The translations under genes and the position numbers were made by a program. A model generated the notes under the pieces. That model was given only the letters and a program-made list of their open reading frames with translations, was not told where the DNA came from and did no database searches. DNA of 33,200 bases from Lachnospiraceae bacterium UBA6403 (GTDB taxonomy: Bacteria; Bacillota; Clostridia; Lachnospirales; Lachnospiraceae), in contig DJPV01000045.1 of assembly GCA_002437435.1 (NCBI GenBank), forward strand, positions 17,789 to 50,988, read 5' to 3'. Below are positions 32,280-33,200 of this stretch, piece by piece. How positions within the stretch are numbered: the stretch's first letter is position 1; each line of letters begins with the position of its first letter.

Positions 32280-33151
32280 AACGAATTTTGATATATGATT
32301 GTAATACAGTGGATACTGTTTATGCACCGCTTGTATGCAGAGAGATCATGATGCAGGCTGATCGGATTGACCGTCTGGAATGCGGCTATGTTTCAAAGGC
32401 TTCGAAAGAAGAACTGCAGAAGCTGGGATTTCGTCTGATGGGAGCAGAAGAACGGGGGAGTCGTGCCGGCTGCACTTTTATAACAGAATTGGTCGCTCAT
32501 GCATTTGACCGGCAGATTGAAGGAATCGATATCGTGACGGATGATGATACGATCCTGCCGGCAATTGTAAAGGCACAGGAGCAGGGCAAGGATATCCGGG
32601 TATTTGGCAGTAACGTACACAGCGAAGCATTTATCCGCAGATGCAATCGTTTCTGTTATATAGATATTTTGCAGGGGTATGAACCGGAACAGTGTCTGAC
32701 ACCATTATCAGAGATTATATCCGATGTATATCGCATTATAATAGAAGAAAGAGCTTCGGGCATCTGTACAGAACTGGCAGGACTGATACATAAGCTTACA
32801 AAGCTGCATACAGAATTTGATACCAGAAATTATGGTTATACAAGTATGGAAGAACTGATTCTGAAAAATGGAAAAGATATTCAGTTCTATAAAGACGGAG
32901 AACGGTATTATCTGGAGATGATCGATGACCGGGAAAATGTAGAACGCTTTATCACGGCGTATCTGTCAGAACAGAATAATAAGATAGAAGATATGCAGGA
33001 GCTGTTTGATGCATTATCAGAAGAATTCGAACGGTTTGATACCAGAAATTATGGTTATACATCGGATATCGCTTTTCTTTTGAGTTTCCCGAAGCTGGAA
33101 ATTTATAATAACAAGGGCGTGAAGCTGAAGCAGAGCTTTAAGCTGAAATAA
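32276..33151 (+). CDS. NYN-like (PIN-fold) protein with two OST-HTH/LOTUS repeats
   Basis: A 291-residue protein whose start overlaps the methyltransferase stop (ATGA) with GAAAGGAG upstream. Residues 1-135 resemble a NYN ribonuclease domain: MKRILIYDCN, IDIVTDDDTILPAIVKAQEQ (84-103), DIRVFGSNVHSEAFIRRCNR and F-YIDIL. Acidic residues at 89-91 fit the catalytic pocket, but the N-terminal acidic position is shifted (D8, D13), so activity is uncertain. Residues 145-235 and 235-291 each hold an OST-HTH/LOTUS-type unit marked by the identical FDTRNYGYTS (181-190 and 254-263, spacing 73). LOTUS domains bind RNA, including G-rich or structured RNA. Together this suggests an RNA-binding nuclease or a decayed nuclease acting with the methyltransferase. 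Confidence 0.75.
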   Translation: MKRILIYDCNTVDTVYAPLVCREIMMQADRIDRLECGYVSKASKEELQKLGFRLMGAEERGSRAGCTFITELVAHAFDRQIEGIDIVTDDDTILPAIVKAQEQGKDIRVFGSNVHSEAFIRRCNRFCYIDILQGYEPEQCLTPLSEIISDVYRIIIEERASGICTELAGLIHKLTKLHTEFDTRNYGYTSMEELILKNGKDIQFYKDGERYYLEMIDDRENVERFITAYLSEQNNKIEDMQELFDALSEEFERFDTRNYGYTSDIAFLLSFPKLEIYNNKGVKLKQSFKLK

Positions 33152-33177
33152 GAGATGGTTTTTCATTGTGTATGATA

Positions 33178-33199
33178 TAATGAACGCAAAATTACTTGC
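33178..33199 (+). repeat. 22-bp repeat shared with 31019-31040, at the right edge
   Basis: 33178-33199 and 31019-31040 agree at 20 of 22 bases (TAATGAAyGCAAAATTAyTTGC). The two differences are T/C. Read as codons, both give MNAKL. A TATAAT (33176-33181) overlaps the second copy. The sequence continues beyond the window, so what follows is unknown. Confidence 0.5.
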
Positions 33200-33200
33200 T

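Overview
The window looks like a chromosomal segment of a low-to-mid GC, Gram-positive anaerobe, most probably a gut Clostridium of the family Lachnospiraceae (Coprococcus/Roseburia-like). The reasons are the strong AGGAGG-type ribosome binding sites, the BspA-type leucine-rich surface protein, the PdxS/PdxT route to pyridoxal phosphate with a MocR-type regulator, a Firmicute-style Pho regulon, and numerous EamA and MATE transporters. The genus is an inference from gene style; no rRNA or tRNA gene is visible.

Layout. 1-5.1 kb: a MATE exporter cut by the left edge, a decayed EamA transporter with an intact divergent LysR regulator, a half-size EamA protein, and a BspA-like surface-protein gene carrying two compensating frameshifts. 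5.1-8.1 kb: an operon behind a near-consensus promoter encoding TcdA (tRNA t6A dehydratase), a rhodanese/TtcA-type fusion and an EamA transporter; it ends in a 199-bp hairpin shared with a convergent membrane-protein gene. 9.3-15.0 kb: cofactor genes (nadA, pdxS, pdxT), a damaged PemK/MazF-type toxin locus, and a MocR/PdxR-like regulator. 15.1-16.5 kb: a cupin and a convergent trmO, separated by two large inverted repeats.

16.5-25.4 kb is a complete phosphate-starvation block: pstS-pstC-pstA-pstB-phoU, a small membrane protein, a Na/Pi transporter with a PhoU-like tail, and the phoB/phoR-type two-component system. Phased TTTACA repeats precede pstS and the Na/Pi transporter, as expected for Pho boxes. 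The PstS protein is unusual: its two halves occur in circularly permuted order.

25.7-33.2 kb: a cytoplasmic ParB-like/BMP fusion protein, a metallophosphoesterase, citrate synthase, a convergent RlmI/PUA-less type methyltransferase, and a translationally coupled pair made of a second methyltransferase and a NYN-like protein with two OST-HTH (LOTUS) repeats.

Best candidates for something new are the methyltransferase/NYN-LOTUS pair, the ParB-BMP fusion, the permuted PstS, the rhodanese-TtcA/TcdA operon, and a structured hairpin element present twice (8.1 and 10.3 kb) with compensatory stem changes and a constant 12-nt loop. No CRISPR array, insertion sequence or phage region was seen.
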